Assembly: GCF_002900965.1 (NCBI RefSeq)
Contig: NZ_PJOM01000002.1
Span: forward strand, 310,001 to 374,000
DNA length: 64,000 nucleotides
Reading direction: 5' to 3'
Origin: Pseudotabrizicola formosa
GTDB taxonomy: Bacteria > Pseudomonadota > Alphaproteobacteria > Rhodobacterales > Rhodobacteraceae
Positions within the stretch are counted from its first letter, which is position 1. Each line of letters begins with the position of its first letter. The position numbers and the translations under genes were made by a program. This document shows positions 51,905-64,000 of the stretch, one piece after another. The notes beneath the pieces were generated by a model. That model did not search any database. It was not told the DNA's origin and saw nothing but the letters and a program-made list of their open reading frames with translations.

Positions 51905-53017
51905 TCAATACGCCGGCTCCAGCCGCACGGATGCGGGCGGCGTCGTCTTGATGACCGGGATCGTGTAGAGCGAGACAAAGGCCGCAAGGGCGCGTGCCGT
52001 GCCCCAGGCATTGGTCAGACGGCCCTTGAGGCCGCCCGTCTTGCGCCCGCGTTCCATATCCAGCATGGCCGCGTTCATGCGGCGCAGGCCCGGAATCCAG
52101 CGCGGGTGGTCGATGTCGATTTCCACCGGAAACACCTGCCGCGCGATGGCAGAGGTCTTGCGGAACACCTCCTGGTCATACCAGTCGATGTCCACCCCCA
52201 GCGCCTCGTGAAAATCCTTGCGGGCGTGATCGCGCACCCACATCGTGGAATAGACCGCCGTCAGGAAGAACCGGATCCACAGCTTGTTGGTAAAGCTGGT
52301 GGTCAGCTTGGGGTCGGTGCGCATCAGCAGGGCGAAGGCTTCGCCATGGCTGAACTCGTCATTGCACCATTCCTTGAACCATTTGAAGATCGGGTGGAAC
52401 CGCTGTTCGGGATGCGCCTCCAGATGGCGGTAGATGGTGATGTAGCGGGCATAACCGATCTTTTCCGACAGGTAGGTGGCGTAATAGATGAACTTTGGCC
52501 GGAAATAGGTGTATTTCTTGGCCTTGGTCAGAAAGCCGAGGTTCACCGCCACGCCTGCTTCGCGCAGGGCATCGTTGATGAACCCGGCATGGCGCGCCTC
52601 GTCGCGGGCCATGTAGTTGAACAGCTCGCAGATGTCGGGGTTGTTGCCGCGGCGTTTCATTTCCTTGTAGAGCACGCAGCCGGAAAACTCTGCCGTGCAG
52701 GACGACACCAGAAAGTCGATGAATTCGGCGCGCAGATGCGGCTCCATCCCGGCCCAGTCCACATGGTCCCAATCGGCGTTCTTCTTGAAATGGCCCTTGT
52801 TCGGGTCTGACCGCATCTGCGCGATCAGCGCGTCCCATTCCGCGCGCACCGGGGTGACATCCACCCGGTCCATCTCGTCGAAATCGGTGGTGTAGAAGCG
52901 CGGGTTCAGAAGCGTGGCATCGGTCGCCATCGCGGTGGTGTCAAACTTGCCGGCCAGTTCGGCATGCAATTCGCCATGCGTGGTGGCATGGTCTTTTTCA
53001 AGGGTTGAGTCTTTCAT
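51905..53017 (-). CDS. acsF: aerobic Mg-protoporphyrin IX monomethyl ester oxidative cyclase
   Basis: A 370-residue diiron protein of the AcsF (BchE-independent) cyclase. Iron ligands are in CTAEFSGCVLYKEMKR, ARDEARHAGF and CNDEFSHGEAFALL (ExxH-type pairs). It forms ring E of bacteriochlorophyll using O2, showing that the cell can make pigment aerobically. It starts in the stop codon of bciE. Confidence 0.95.
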   Translation of the reverse strand: MKDSTLEKDHATTHGELHAELAGKFDTTAMATDATLLNPRFYTTDFDEMDRVDVTPVRAEWDALIAQMRSDPNKGHFKKNADWDHVDWAGMEPHLRAEFIDFLVSSCTAEFSGCVLYKEMKRRGNNPDICELFNYMARDEARHAGFINDALREAGVAVNLGFLTKAKKYTYFRPKFIYYATYLSEKIGYARYITIYRHLEAHPEQRFHPIFKWFKEWCNDEFSHGEAFALLMRTDPKLTTSFTNKLWIRFFLTAVYSTMWVRDHARKDFHEALGVDIDWYDQEVFRKTSAIARQVFPVEIDIDHPRWIPGLRRMNAAMLDMERGRKTGGLKGRLTNAWGTARALAAFVSLYTIPVIKTTPPASVRLEPAY

Positions 53018-53310
53018 ACCGTCAACTCCTCGCTGAAGGAAAATTCGCACAGTTCCATGAAGTCGAAATCGCCCGTCAGCCTGACCCACTGGCGTTCCAG
53101 CCAGGTGGCGCGGGTGATGGTGGCGATGCGGTCTTCGATGATCAGTTCGCCATAGGCGGCCAGCACTGGCGCGCCATGCACCAGAACCTCGTCGCCCGGA
53201 TGGACGACCGCGCCGTTGTTGAATTTGACATGGGCGTGAAGCGCTTCGAACCGGTGACTGACCTCGACGGTGCAGGGCACCTGTTCCTTTACTTTGCTGA
53301 AGAATGCCAT
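53014..53310 (-). CDS. bciE: cyclase accessory subunit BciE
   Basis: A 98-residue soluble protein, MAFFSKVKEQVPCTVEVSH to ELCEFSFSEEL, with a HPGDEVLVHGAPV core and a WLERQWVRLTGDFDFMEL end. Small genes in this position in alphaproteobacteria encode BciE, reported to be required by the oxygen-dependent cyclase. Assignment rests mainly on position and size. It overlaps acsF by four bases (ATGA), so the two subunits are translationally coupled. Confidence 0.75.
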   Translation of the reverse strand: MAFFSKVKEQVPCTVEVSHRFEALHAHVKFNNGAVVHPGDEVLVHGAPVLAAYGELIIEDRIATITRATWLERQWVRLTGDFDFMELCEFSFSEELTV

Positions 53311-53322
53311 TGTTTGGTTCCC

Positions 53323-53790
53323 TTATTTTGTTTGATCAAGCAGCCGTTCGAACGCGGCTTTGTTGTCGCCGCCAAAGGCATAAAGCTCTGCGCTCCAGCC
53401 TGTGGTCGGATCTTCGGCCACAAGGCGGCCGTTGTCATAGCGCACAACCCGCATCGGCGGATTGCCCTCGATCTTGGCCACCAGACGCGCGCGCGCCATG
53501 GCAGACTGGATCACTGTGATGAAACCACCATGCGGCAGATCCAGCAACAGGGTGCCGTCAGCATCGCGGACCACAACCGCTTGTGCTGACTGGCCTTCAA
53601 GAACCAGCCACCGTTCTTGGACGACGGTAGAGGCTGGCGGAACACCCACATGCGGGTGGTTGGTCAGGACCGACAGGCTGACCACGGTCAGCGTGATCAT
53701 CGCCAGCCCGAACATGGCCCAGAGCAGAACCCGGGGGATCATCTCGCGTTCGGGGGAGGGGCGGTCGGCAAGGGTGCGGAATTGTGCCAT
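53323..53790 (-). CDS. puhC: photosynthetic complex assembly protein PuhC
   Basis: A 155-residue protein with one N-terminal membrane helix (residues 20-42) and a periplasmic domain containing VRDADGTLLLDLPHGGFI and NPPMRVVRYDNGRL. PuhC is needed for normal assembly of the RC-LH1-PufX core in Rhodobacter. It follows puhB by 12 bp. Confidence 0.9.
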   Translation of the reverse strand: MAQFRTLADRPSPEREMIPRVLLWAMFGLAMITLTVVSLSVLTNHPHVGVPPASTVVQERWLVLEGQSAQAVVVRDADGTLLLDLPHGGFITVIQSAMARARLVAKIEGNPPMRVVRYDNGRLVAEDPTTGWSAELYAFGGDNKAAFERLLDQTK

Positions 53791-53802
53791 TCTCTGCGCC
53801 CT

Positions 53803-54474
53803 TTATTCTGCGGCCAGCACGGCACCCGAGGGGGCCATGGTGACAACCGGTTCGTTCAGCTTGGCCTGTGCGGCATCTGCCAGCAGGCGCGCCACGTTCT
53901 GCGCATCGGGGATGCAACGGAACGCGGGCTGCGTGACCTTCGCAAAGCCGGGCCGCAGATGCGGCCACAGCACGGCATAGGACAGCCGCGCGCCATCGGT
54001 GATTTCAATGGCAATGGTGCCGGTGCCGCCGGGTTTGAGGTCCAGCCGGGCGGTGGCAATGCGCACAAAGGGGATGGTATAGGTCACGGGCAGGGCCGCT
54101 CCGATCCGCATGATGACGCGGGCAGAGGTGATGGTGTAGATCGAGGCGCGGGCCTGGGCCCAGGCCAGCAGGTAGATCACGCCATATGCCGCAATCGCCA
54201 GCACCAGATAGGGCAGGCCGGTTGCCAGCATCAGCGCGGCACCGCCATCGGCATAGGCCCCACCGGCGCGCCAGAGCACGAGGATCAGCATATAGCCGGC
54301 GATCCAGTTGATCTTGTAGGCTTCCCGCGCAAGGGCCATGGCATTCGCCTTGCCCTGCCACAGGATTTCTTCGCCTTTCGGCAGACCGGCAGGCACGCCG
54401 GGCATCAGTTCGAAATCGAAATCCCTGTCGACGACTCGGTCGACGGTCTTGCTCTTCGTATCATGGTCCGACAT
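53803..54474 (-). CDS. puhB: photosynthetic complex assembly protein PuhB
   Basis: A 223-residue membrane protein with the bacterial-PH-like (YdbT-like) domain: LPKGEEILWQGKA, about three helices, then YTITSARVIMRIGAALPVTYTIPF and DLKPGGTGTIAIEI. PuhB is a dimer needed for reaction-centre assembly. GGAGGG lies upstream. It is separated from puhA by 65 bp that contains a strong hairpin. Confidence 0.92.
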   Translation of the reverse strand: MSDHDTKSKTVDRVVDRDFDFELMPGVPAGLPKGEEILWQGKANAMALAREAYKINWIAGYMLILVLWRAGGAYADGGAALMLATGLPYLVLAIAAYGVIYLLAWAQARASIYTITSARVIMRIGAALPVTYTIPFVRIATARLDLKPGGTGTIAIEITDGARLSYAVLWPHLRPGFAKVTQPAFRCIPDAQNVARLLADAAQAKLNEPVVTMAPSGAVLAAE

Positions 54475-54504
54475 CTCGAACCCTCCGTATCTGTTGGTCA
54501 AGAC

Positions 54505-54530
54505 GGGGCGGCGCGGGCGCGCGCCGCCCC
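54505..54530 (-). promoter_or_regulatory. intercistronic hairpin puhA/puhB
   Basis: A perfect 10-bp stem GGGGCGGCGC / GCGCCGCCCC with a 6-base loop lies 10 bp after the puhA stop. No T-run follows, so it is more likely an mRNA stabiliser or attenuator that keeps puhA expression above puhB than a full terminator. Confidence 0.7.
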
Positions 54531-54539
54531 CCTTCTTTG

Positions 54540-55307
54540 TCAGTAGCCGTATTTGCGCTTGGTCGCGTACATCCAGCCCGAGGCGACATAGGCCGAGATC
54601 TTGTCTTCCTCGAGCTTGGTCACCGTGGTCAGCGATTTGGTCGCCGGGATATCTGCGAAATGGTCCGAGGTGATCGAGCGCACGCGCACCCGGTCGGCCC
54701 AGATCCGGGCCATGGTCATCGGGATCAGGCGGCGTTCGCCCGAGTTCAGCTCGATTTCCAGGTAGCGCACCATCTGTTCGGGCGCATCCACCCACATGTC
54801 GCTGACGCGGCCCACAACTTCCAGATCGGCGGCCTGCACCGGCAGACCGCGCGGGTCACGCCCGGCGCTGACGGCAAAGCCCTTGGCCTGCGCCATCGGC
54901 ACGATCTTGGCATGGCCATGGCCATCCAGTTCCGGCTCGTCGCGGCGCGGGGTCCAGGATGCCGGGCCCACCCCATCCAGCATCGGATTGCCGGTGGGCG
55001 CATGCGGGAAGCCTTCCGACACGGCGGTGCGGGCCAGCGCCAGATCGGTGCGGCGGTGTTCCGCCTCATTCGCGGCGGATGGCACGGTCACGCTGCCCTT
55101 GCCGTTGGGCAGAAGGAAGGTCTTGGGCTTGGGCACCGGGAACGGGCCCTGGTTTGGCGCGGGCAGACCATCTTCGGTTTCCAGCGGATAGCCTTCGCGC
55201 ATGTTTTCGGTCTGCAGGTAATAGATCAGCAAGGCAAAAAAGCCCCAGAACAGCCAGATCGACAGGCTCGCCAGATCGAAATTGCCGAAGAAATTGACGC
55301 CAACCAT
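54540..55307 (-). CDS. puhA: reaction centre H subunit
   Basis: A 255-residue PuhA. One N-terminal membrane helix ([22 protein letters not shown]) is followed by [11 protein letters not shown]-like residues ([10 protein letters not shown]) and the cytoplasmic PRC-barrel domain with [21 protein letters not shown]. It caps the cytoplasmic side of the L/M reaction centre and controls proton transfer to QB. GGAGG precedes the ATG at 55307. Confidence 0.95.
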   Translation of the reverse strand: MVGVNFFGNFDLASLSIWLFWGFFALLIYYLQTENMREGYPLETEDGLPAPNQGPFPVPKPKTFLLPNGKGSVTVPSAANEAEHRRTDLALARTAVSEGFPHAPTGNPMLDGVGPASWTPRRDEPELDGHGHAKIVPMAQAKGFAVSAGRDPRGLPVQAADLEVVGRVSDMWVDAPEQMVRYLEIELNSGERRLIPMTMARIWADRVRVRSITSDHFADIPATKSLTTVTKLEEDKISAYVASGWMYATKRKYGY

Positions 55308-55326
55308 GGAATGGTCCTCCGCGTTG

Positions 55327-56766
55327 TCAGGTGGGGAAGTCGGCGAGGGCAAGCTTGCCCGCGTCGGCCTCCGGTTTCGGTGAAGTCAGGATGCCGAGTT
55401 TGACCAAGGGGCCAAGCACGACGAGGGTTGCAAAAAGAAGTACGATTTCAAGATGATAGACGGCAGAATAGCCAATACTGGGGTCGGTGAGCGCGCCCAG
55501 TTTTCCACTGGTGGCCAGATGGCTGACCAGATCGCGCAAGGTGCCGCCGATCAGGATGGCAAGGCCCGCAGCGGTAGCCTGTGCGGCCCCCCAGGCCCCC
55601 AGCGCCAGACCCGCCCCCGCCAGCCCGCGCGCGGGCATGGTCATCGCGGCGGTGAGGGTGGAGATACCGAACAGCCCGCCGCCAAAGCCGATGCCGAAGG
55701 CCCCGATGTAGAAGATCAGCGTGCTGTCCAGCGGGGCCGCAAAGACGATGCAGGAAAACGCGGCCACCCCGGCCAGAATGCCGCGCGCCGCCATCCGGTA
55801 GGGGTCCATCCCCCGGGTCAGCCAGCGTGCGGCCAGCAGAAAGCCGGTCAGCGCGCCCGCCGCCCATGCGGCGGTCAGCAGCGTGGTGGCCCCGACCGAC
55901 AGGCCAAGGATCTCGCCGCCATAGGGCTCCAGCAACACATCCTGCATCTGAAAGGCAAGGGTGCCCAGCATCACCACCGCCAGCAGCCGCCCCGCCGTGC
56001 CGCCCGCCATCAGATCGCGCCAGGCATCGCGGAACTGCGGGCGCGGTTCGGCGCGCTGCGCTTTCGTCATCGGAGCGACCTTTTCCTGCTTCCACAGGGC
56101 GATGATGTTCAACACCAGCGTCGCCGCGCCACAGCCCTGCACCACGCGCACCAGCGTGATCGGGTCATAGTCGCGCAAGAGGTAGCCCACGATCACCGCA
56201 GACACCCCCATGCCGACAAGGAACATGATATAGAGCAGCGCCACCACCCGCGGCCGCGTCTCATCGCTGGCCCGGTCCGCGGCAAGCGCCAGACCGGCGG
56301 TCTGGGTCATGTGCATGCCGATGCCGGTCATCAGAAAGGCCAGGGCCGCCAGAACCTCTCCCGCCCATCGCGGGCCAAGATATTGGTCGCCCGACAGCAC
56401 GATCAGCGCAAAGGGCATCACCGCAAGGCCACCCATCTGCCACAGGCTGCCAAACCACAGGTACGGCACCCGCTTCCAGCCGATGGCCGAACGGTGGGTG
56501 TCAGACCGGTGCCCCAGCAGCGCACGGAAGGGCGCCACCAGCACCGGAATGGCGATCATCAGCGCCACCAGCATGGCCGGGATCGACAGTTCCACAATCA
56601 TCACCCGGTTCAGCGTGCCCAGCAGCAGGACCGTCGCCATCCCGACCGAGATCTGGAACAGGCTCAGCCGCAGCAGTTGCCGCAGCGGCAGCCCGTCCGA
56701 GGCCGCATCGGCAAAGGGCATCCACCCAGCCCCCAGTTTCGCGATGTCCTTCTTGCGCAGGATCAT
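55327..56766 (-). CDS. lhaA: light-harvesting 1 assembly protein LhaA (PucC family)
   Basis: A 479-residue MFS-type membrane protein of the PucC/LhaA/BCH family with 12 helices. [52 protein letters not shown] and the C-terminal [19 protein letters not shown]-type segments are family hallmarks. It assists assembly of LH1, probably by handling bacteriochlorophyll. The start overlaps the bchM stop (ATGA). Confidence 0.93.
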   Translation of the reverse strand: MILRKKDIAKLGAGWMPFADAASDGLPLRQLLRLSLFQISVGMATVLLLGTLNRVMIVELSIPAMLVALMIAIPVLVAPFRALLGHRSDTHRSAIGWKRVPYLWFGSLWQMGGLAVMPFALIVLSGDQYLGPRWAGEVLAALAFLMTGIGMHMTQTAGLALAADRASDETRPRVVALLYIMFLVGMGVSAVIVGYLLRDYDPITLVRVVQGCGAATLVLNIIALWKQEKVAPMTKAQRAEPRPQFRDAWRDLMAGGTAGRLLAVVMLGTLAFQMQDVLLEPYGGEILGLSVGATTLLTAAWAAGALTGFLLAARWLTRGMDPYRMAARGILAGVAAFSCIVFAAPLDSTLIFYIGAFGIGFGGGLFGISTLTAAMTMPARGLAGAGLALGAWGAAQATAAGLAILIGGTLRDLVSHLATSGKLGALTDPSIGYSAVYHLEIVLLFATLVVLGPLVKLGILTSPKPEADAGKLALADFPT

Positions 56767-57431
56767 GGCCGGTACTCCAGACATTCGCTGATGTAGAATC
56801 CGCTGCTGATCCGCCCCACCCGCGCCAGCCCCGGTCCGGTGGCTTTTGCCAGCGTTTCAAAGGCATGCGGGATCATGGTGGGTGACCGGTCGGCGCGCGG
56901 GAACAGCTTGCCCAAGCCAAAGAAGGTCATCAGGAAGGGCGTGCGCGGGGCGACGGTGAACACGATCTGCCCGCCCGTGCGCTGCGCCAGACGGTGCAGG
57001 ATCGCGGCAATATCCCTGCCATTGTAATAGATCAGGCTGTCCATCGCGATCACATGGTCAAAACGGCCGAAGGCCTCATCCGTCATATCCCCGGCGGCAA
57101 AGCTGACCTGACCCGCAAAGCGCGGCTCCAGCCGGTCACGTGCGATGGCAATCAGCTGCGGCGAGATATCCACCGCCACCACCTCAGCCCCGCGCGCCGC
57201 CAGTTCCGCCGTCATCAGCCCGGTGCCGCAACCGGCATCCAGCACCCGCCTGCCCGTCAGGTCGGCAGGCAGTTGCGCCAGCATGGTCGCCCGCATCGCA
57301 TCGCGCCCGGCGCGCACGGTCTGCCGGATGCGGCTGACCGGCGCGTCAGAGCACAAACGCTCCCAAACCTTGGTGGCGCTGCGGTCGAAATAGTCTTCGA
57401 CCCTGGCACGGGTGGTGGAATAGTCGGTCAT
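56763..57431 (-). CDS. bchM: Mg-protoporphyrin IX methyltransferase BchM
   Basis: A 222-residue SAM-dependent methyltransferase. VLDAGCGTGLMTAELAARGAEV near residue 65 is motif I; VAPRTPFLMTFFGLGKLFPRADRSP is the BchM signature. It methylates Mg-protoporphyrin made by chelatase, preparing the substrate of AcsF. The ATG at 57431 is 2 bases after the bchL stop; a TTG at 57437 is possible. Confidence 0.94.
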   Translation of the reverse strand: MTDYSTTRARVEDYFDRSATKVWERLCSDAPVSRIRQTVRAGRDAMRATMLAQLPADLTGRRVLDAGCGTGLMTAELAARGAEVVAVDISPQLIAIARDRLEPRFAGQVSFAAGDMTDEAFGRFDHVIAMDSLIYYNGRDIAAILHRLAQRTGGQIVFTVAPRTPFLMTFFGLGKLFPRADRSPTMIPHAFETLAKATGPGLARVGRISSGFYISECLEYRP

Positions 57432-57433
57432 TC

Positions 57434-58426
<993 letters not shown>

Positions 58427-58442
58427 TCAAGGGAGCACATCG

Positions 58443-61400
58443 TCATTCTGCCGCGATCCCTTCCAACCGGTCTTCCATCTCATCCGCTGCCCGCTGCAAC
58501 GCGGCCAATGTCTCGGCATCGGGTTGCCAGTAGTTGCGGTCTGATGCTTCCAGCAGGCGCTGTGCCATCCGGTTGCTGGCCTCCGGGTTCAACCCGGCCA
58601 GCCGCTTGCGCATCACCTCATCCAGCACGAAGGTTTCCGAAAGGCGCTGATAGACCCAAGGGTCAACGTGCCCGGTGGTGGCCGACCAGCCAAAGGTGTT
58701 GGACACATGCGCCTCGATCTGGCGCACGCCTTCGGCCCCGTGCCTGAGCAATCCCTCATAGAATTTGGGGTTCAGGCTGCGCGAGCGGGTTTCCAGCGCG
58801 ATCTGGTCTTTCAGTGTGCGCACCGTGCCCGCACCCCGGGTCTGGTCGCCGATGAACACCGGCGTATCCACCCCGCCGCGGGCGCGCTTGACCGCGCGGG
58901 CGATGCCGCCCAGCGTGTCGAAGTAATGGTCTACGCTGGTGACGCCCAGTTCGACCGATTCCAGGTTCTGATAGGCCAGATCGACATCTTTCAACGCCTT
59001 TTGCAGCAACTGGCCATTCTGCACCGGCTTGCCCGAGCGGCCATAGGCAAAGCTCTTGCGCGACTCGTAGGCATCGGCCAGCTCATCCTCGGCCCCGAAG
59101 GCCGAGGATCCGACCAGCACATTCACGTTCGACCCGTAGGCCCCTTCGGCATTGGAAAACACCCGCAACGCCGCCACATCCATCTCCACCCCCATTTCGG
59201 CGGCATAGGCCAGCGCATGGGCGCGGATAAAGTTCTGTGCCTCCGGCTCGTCGGCGGTGGCGGCCTTCCAGGCCGCTTCGGCCAGCATCCGGGTCTGCAA
59301 GGGCAGCAGGTCGCGGAAGATGCCCGACAGCGTCATCACCACATCAATGCGCGGGCGGCCAAGCTCGGCCAGCGGGATCAGGTCCGCGCCGCACAGCCGG
59401 CCATAATGGTCAAAGCGCGGCCGCGCGCCCATCAGGGCCAGCGCCTGTGCAATCGGCCCGCCATCGGATTTGATGTTGTCAGACCCCCATAGCACCAGCG
59501 CCACGCTGCGCGGCAGCCGGTCTGCGGCGGCCAGCAGCCGTTCGGCCTGTGCCGCCCCGTCCTGCATGGCAAAAGCGGTCGGCATGCGGAACGGGTCAAA
59601 GGCATGGATGTTGCGGCCCGTGGGCAGGATCTCGGGCGCGCGGATCAGGTCACCCCCCGGCACCGGGCTGATGAAGCGGCCCGACAGGGCGCGCAGCAGG
59701 GCAGGAATCTCGTGGTCCTCGCACAGCAGCCGCTCGGCTTCGGCCTTGTCAGCCGTATCGGGCATCAGCTCGAGCATGGCGGCGCGGTTTGCGTCGCTCA
59801 TCACGGCTCCAAGAACGTGGAACCCATCGGTGATGAGGGCCCCTTCGGTCTCCAGCAGTTTGATCCACAGCGTGTCCAGATCGCTGGCGTCCAGATCGAC
59901 GGCAAGCGCCTGCACCAGCAAAAGGTCAATCATCTCCAGCCGTTCCGGCGCGTCCATCGGCAGGGCGCGCAGCCGGGTCAGCGTGTCCTTGACATCGGCC
60001 AACCCTTTATACAGCCCCGATTGTGCCAAAGGCGGCGTCAGATGGGTGATGGTAATGGCGTTCGACCGGCGCTTGGCCAGCGTCGCCTCGGACGGGTTGT
60101 TCGCGGCATAGAGGTAGATGTTGGGCAGGTTGCCGATCAACCGGTCGGGCCAGCAGGTTTCCGACATGCCCGCCTGTTTGCCCGGCATGAATTCCAGCGC
60201 GCCATGCATCCCGAAGTGCAGCAGCACATCGGTGCCGAAGTCTTCGCGCATCCAGCGGTAAAAGGTGGTGAAGGCATGGGTGGGCGCAAAGCCCTTCTCG
60301 AACAGCAGGCGCATCGGGTCGCCTTCATAGCCGAACACCGGCTGAAGTCCGACAAAGACATTGCCCATCTCGCGGCCCAGCACGAACACACCGCGCCCGT
60401 CGGTCTGGATGCGGCCAGGAGCCGGGCCCCAGGCGGCCTCCACATCGCGCAGCCATTTGGTCTTGGCGACCACTTCGGCGGCGGGAACGATGGCGGCCAC
60501 ATTGGCAGGCTGGCCATACATCCGGGCCGATCCGCCCAGCACCGCCTCGCGCAGATCCTCCACGCTTTCAGGCGGGTCCACGCGGTAACCGGCGGCCTTC
60601 ATCGCATGCAGCGTGTTGTGCAGCGATTCAAAGACCGACAGATAGGCCGCAGTGCCCGCCGCCCCGGCATTGGGCGGAAAGCCGTAGAGCACGATGGCAA
60701 CCTTGCGGCTGGCCACATCCGACCGGCGCAGATGCGCCAGACGCGCCACCTTGTCGGCCAGCGCGTCGATCCGCTCAAAGCAGGGGGCCATGGCGCGGGT
60801 GGTCAGCGCCTCGGCACTCTGCGGCTGACAATTCTTGGCGCAGCCCTTGCAGCCGTTCGCGTCATGGCGCCCGGCAAAGACGGTGGGGTTGGTGGCGCCA
60901 TCAATCTCGGGCAGCGCGATCAGCATGGTGGTTTCCACCGGGCCAAGCCCGCCCCCCGATTCCCCCCATTGCCCCAATGTCTGGAATTCCAGCGGATGGG
61001 CCGCAATATAGGGCACGTCCAGCGCCGCAAGCGCCGCCACAGCCGCCGGGCTGTCATTATAGGCCGGGCCGCCGACAAGGCTGAACCCGGTGAGCGAGAC
61101 CAGCGCATCGACCTTGGCCCCGGCAGGCCCGGTGAAGAACGCCTCCATCGCCGGGCGACCATCCAGCCCGCCGGCAAAGGCCGGCAGCACGGCGATGCCC
61201 TTGGCCTCAAACGCGGTGATCACCGCATCGTAATGCGCGGTGTCACCCGCAAGGATGTAGCTGCGCAGCATCAGCATGCCAACGGTGGCCACAGCGCCCT
61301 CGGGGCGGGGGAGCACGCTGGCATCGGTGGTGATGCGGCTTGCAAGCCCGGGGTGATAGAGGCCGGTATCAGGGTAATCGATCGGTGCTGCCGCCTTGAC

Positions 61401-62028
61401 CTTGGCCCAGTCGCGCTTGCCCGAATAGCGGCTGACCAGAAAGCGCACCATGGCTTCCAGATTGTCATCCGACCCGCCCAGCCAATATTGCATCGACAAG
61501 AACCAGGCGCGCAGATCCTGCGCCTTGCCGGGGAAGTACTTCAGGATCTTCGGCAACCGCCGCAACATCGCCATCTGCTTCTGGCCCGACCCTGCCGACG
61601 GGGCCTTGCTGCCGCGCAGCTTTTTCAGCAGCGCCATCGGGCCGGACGCCTCGACGCTCATATCCAGATCACCCATCTTCGTCAGCTTGACGACGGATGG
61701 GTCTGCGATCACCCCGACAAACCCATCGCAGCGCGCGCGGGCGGCCTGCAACTCGGGCAGGATGGCGGTGATGTGCTCTTCGATGAACAAAAGATTTGCC
61801 ACGACGAAATGCGCGCTGTTCACCGCCGCCTTGGCCGCGGCGAGCGCGCTTGGATTTTCCGCCCATTCGGCGGCCGCATGAACCGAAACCTCGATCCCCG
61901 GGAAATCCTGCGCCAGGCGTGGCGCGATCCGTGCGGCCGGGCCTGCCGCATGGGCATCCAGCGTCACGATCACGAAACGGTAAACCCCGTCGCCCTGTGG
62001 CGCAGTCATTTCCGGCGATGGGAAGCGG

Positions 62029-62039
<11 letters not shown>
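58443..62039 (-). CDS. bchH: magnesium chelatase subunit BchH
   Basis: A 1198-residue porphyrin-binding subunit of Mg chelatase. [19 protein letters not shown] near the start, [14 protein letters not shown] and [20 protein letters not shown] in the middle, and the C-terminal [18 protein letters not shown] are conserved. With BchI and BchD it inserts Mg into protoporphyrin IX, committing it to bacteriochlorophyll. The ATG at 62039, preceded by AAAGG, overlaps the bchB stop by 11 bases; MTAPQG at 62009 is an alternative. Confidence 0.95.

Positions 62040-64000
<1,961 letters not shown>

Overview
The window is high-GC alphaproteobacterial DNA, almost certainly from a photosynthetic or photoheterotrophic member of the Rhodobacteraceae. 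The evidence is the photosynthesis cluster in the family's order (bchN-bchB-bchH-bchL-bchM-lhaA-puhA-puhB-puhC-bciE-acsF-puhE-hemA-cycA), a PhyR-NepR-EcfG general stress locus, RibH2-type lumazine synthase under an FMN riboswitch, and many Rhodobacterales-type conserved hypotheticals. The genus cannot be fixed from the sequence alone. No rRNA, tRNA, CRISPR array, insertion sequence or prophage was seen.

Layout. 1-3753 (minus): an overlapping operon of a partial MFS transporter, three alpha/beta hydrolases and a threonine dehydratase-like enzyme. 4005-13877: housekeeping and transport genes (ABC exporter, acyl-CoA synthetase, DUF1622, EI24/CysZ-like, nitroreductase, DUF167, DMT transporter, M48 protease lipoprotein, DUF2254, IMPACT-family, DUF393). 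13983-16979 (minus): riboswitch-ribH2, then pstB-phoU-phoB behind a PHO box. 17194-20619: DUF4153 protein, then an H-NOX-like protein and a diguanylate cyclase.

20620-33135 is a general stress response island. phyR and nepR-ecfG diverge from one palindromic promoter that reads as an EcfG promoter (GGAAC-N17-CGTT) on both strands. A sensor kinase with an HRxxN H-box follows ecfG. EcfG-type promoters also precede dps, a secreted protein, a three-gene membrane-protein operon and a DUF1328 gene. ExoD, a second histidine kinase with a degenerate receiver, and an FNR-like regulator complete the block. 33237-35423 holds a FucU/ribokinase pair and an exopolysaccharide sugar transferase.

35588-48346 is a nitrogen-scavenging block: ureD-A-(hupE/ureJ)-B-orf-C-E-F-G (urease and nickel maturation), then urtABCDE (urea ABC importer). 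A short ribbon-helix-helix/membrane-protein pair (48543-49024) separates it from the photosynthesis cluster. In that cluster, heme and bacteriochlorophyll synthesis (hemA, bchH, acsF/bciE, bchM, bchL/N/B), reaction-centre H subunit and assembly factors (puhA, puhB, puhC, puhE, lhaA) and the soluble electron carrier cytochrome c2 are co-oriented and mostly overlapping.

The most unusual structural signal is a dispersed REP-like element of about 45-60 bp in four copies (45606, 58370, 62219, 63639). Two copies are intergenic. One is translated in frame inside BchB. One forms the last residues of BchN and supplies the ribosome binding site of bchB.
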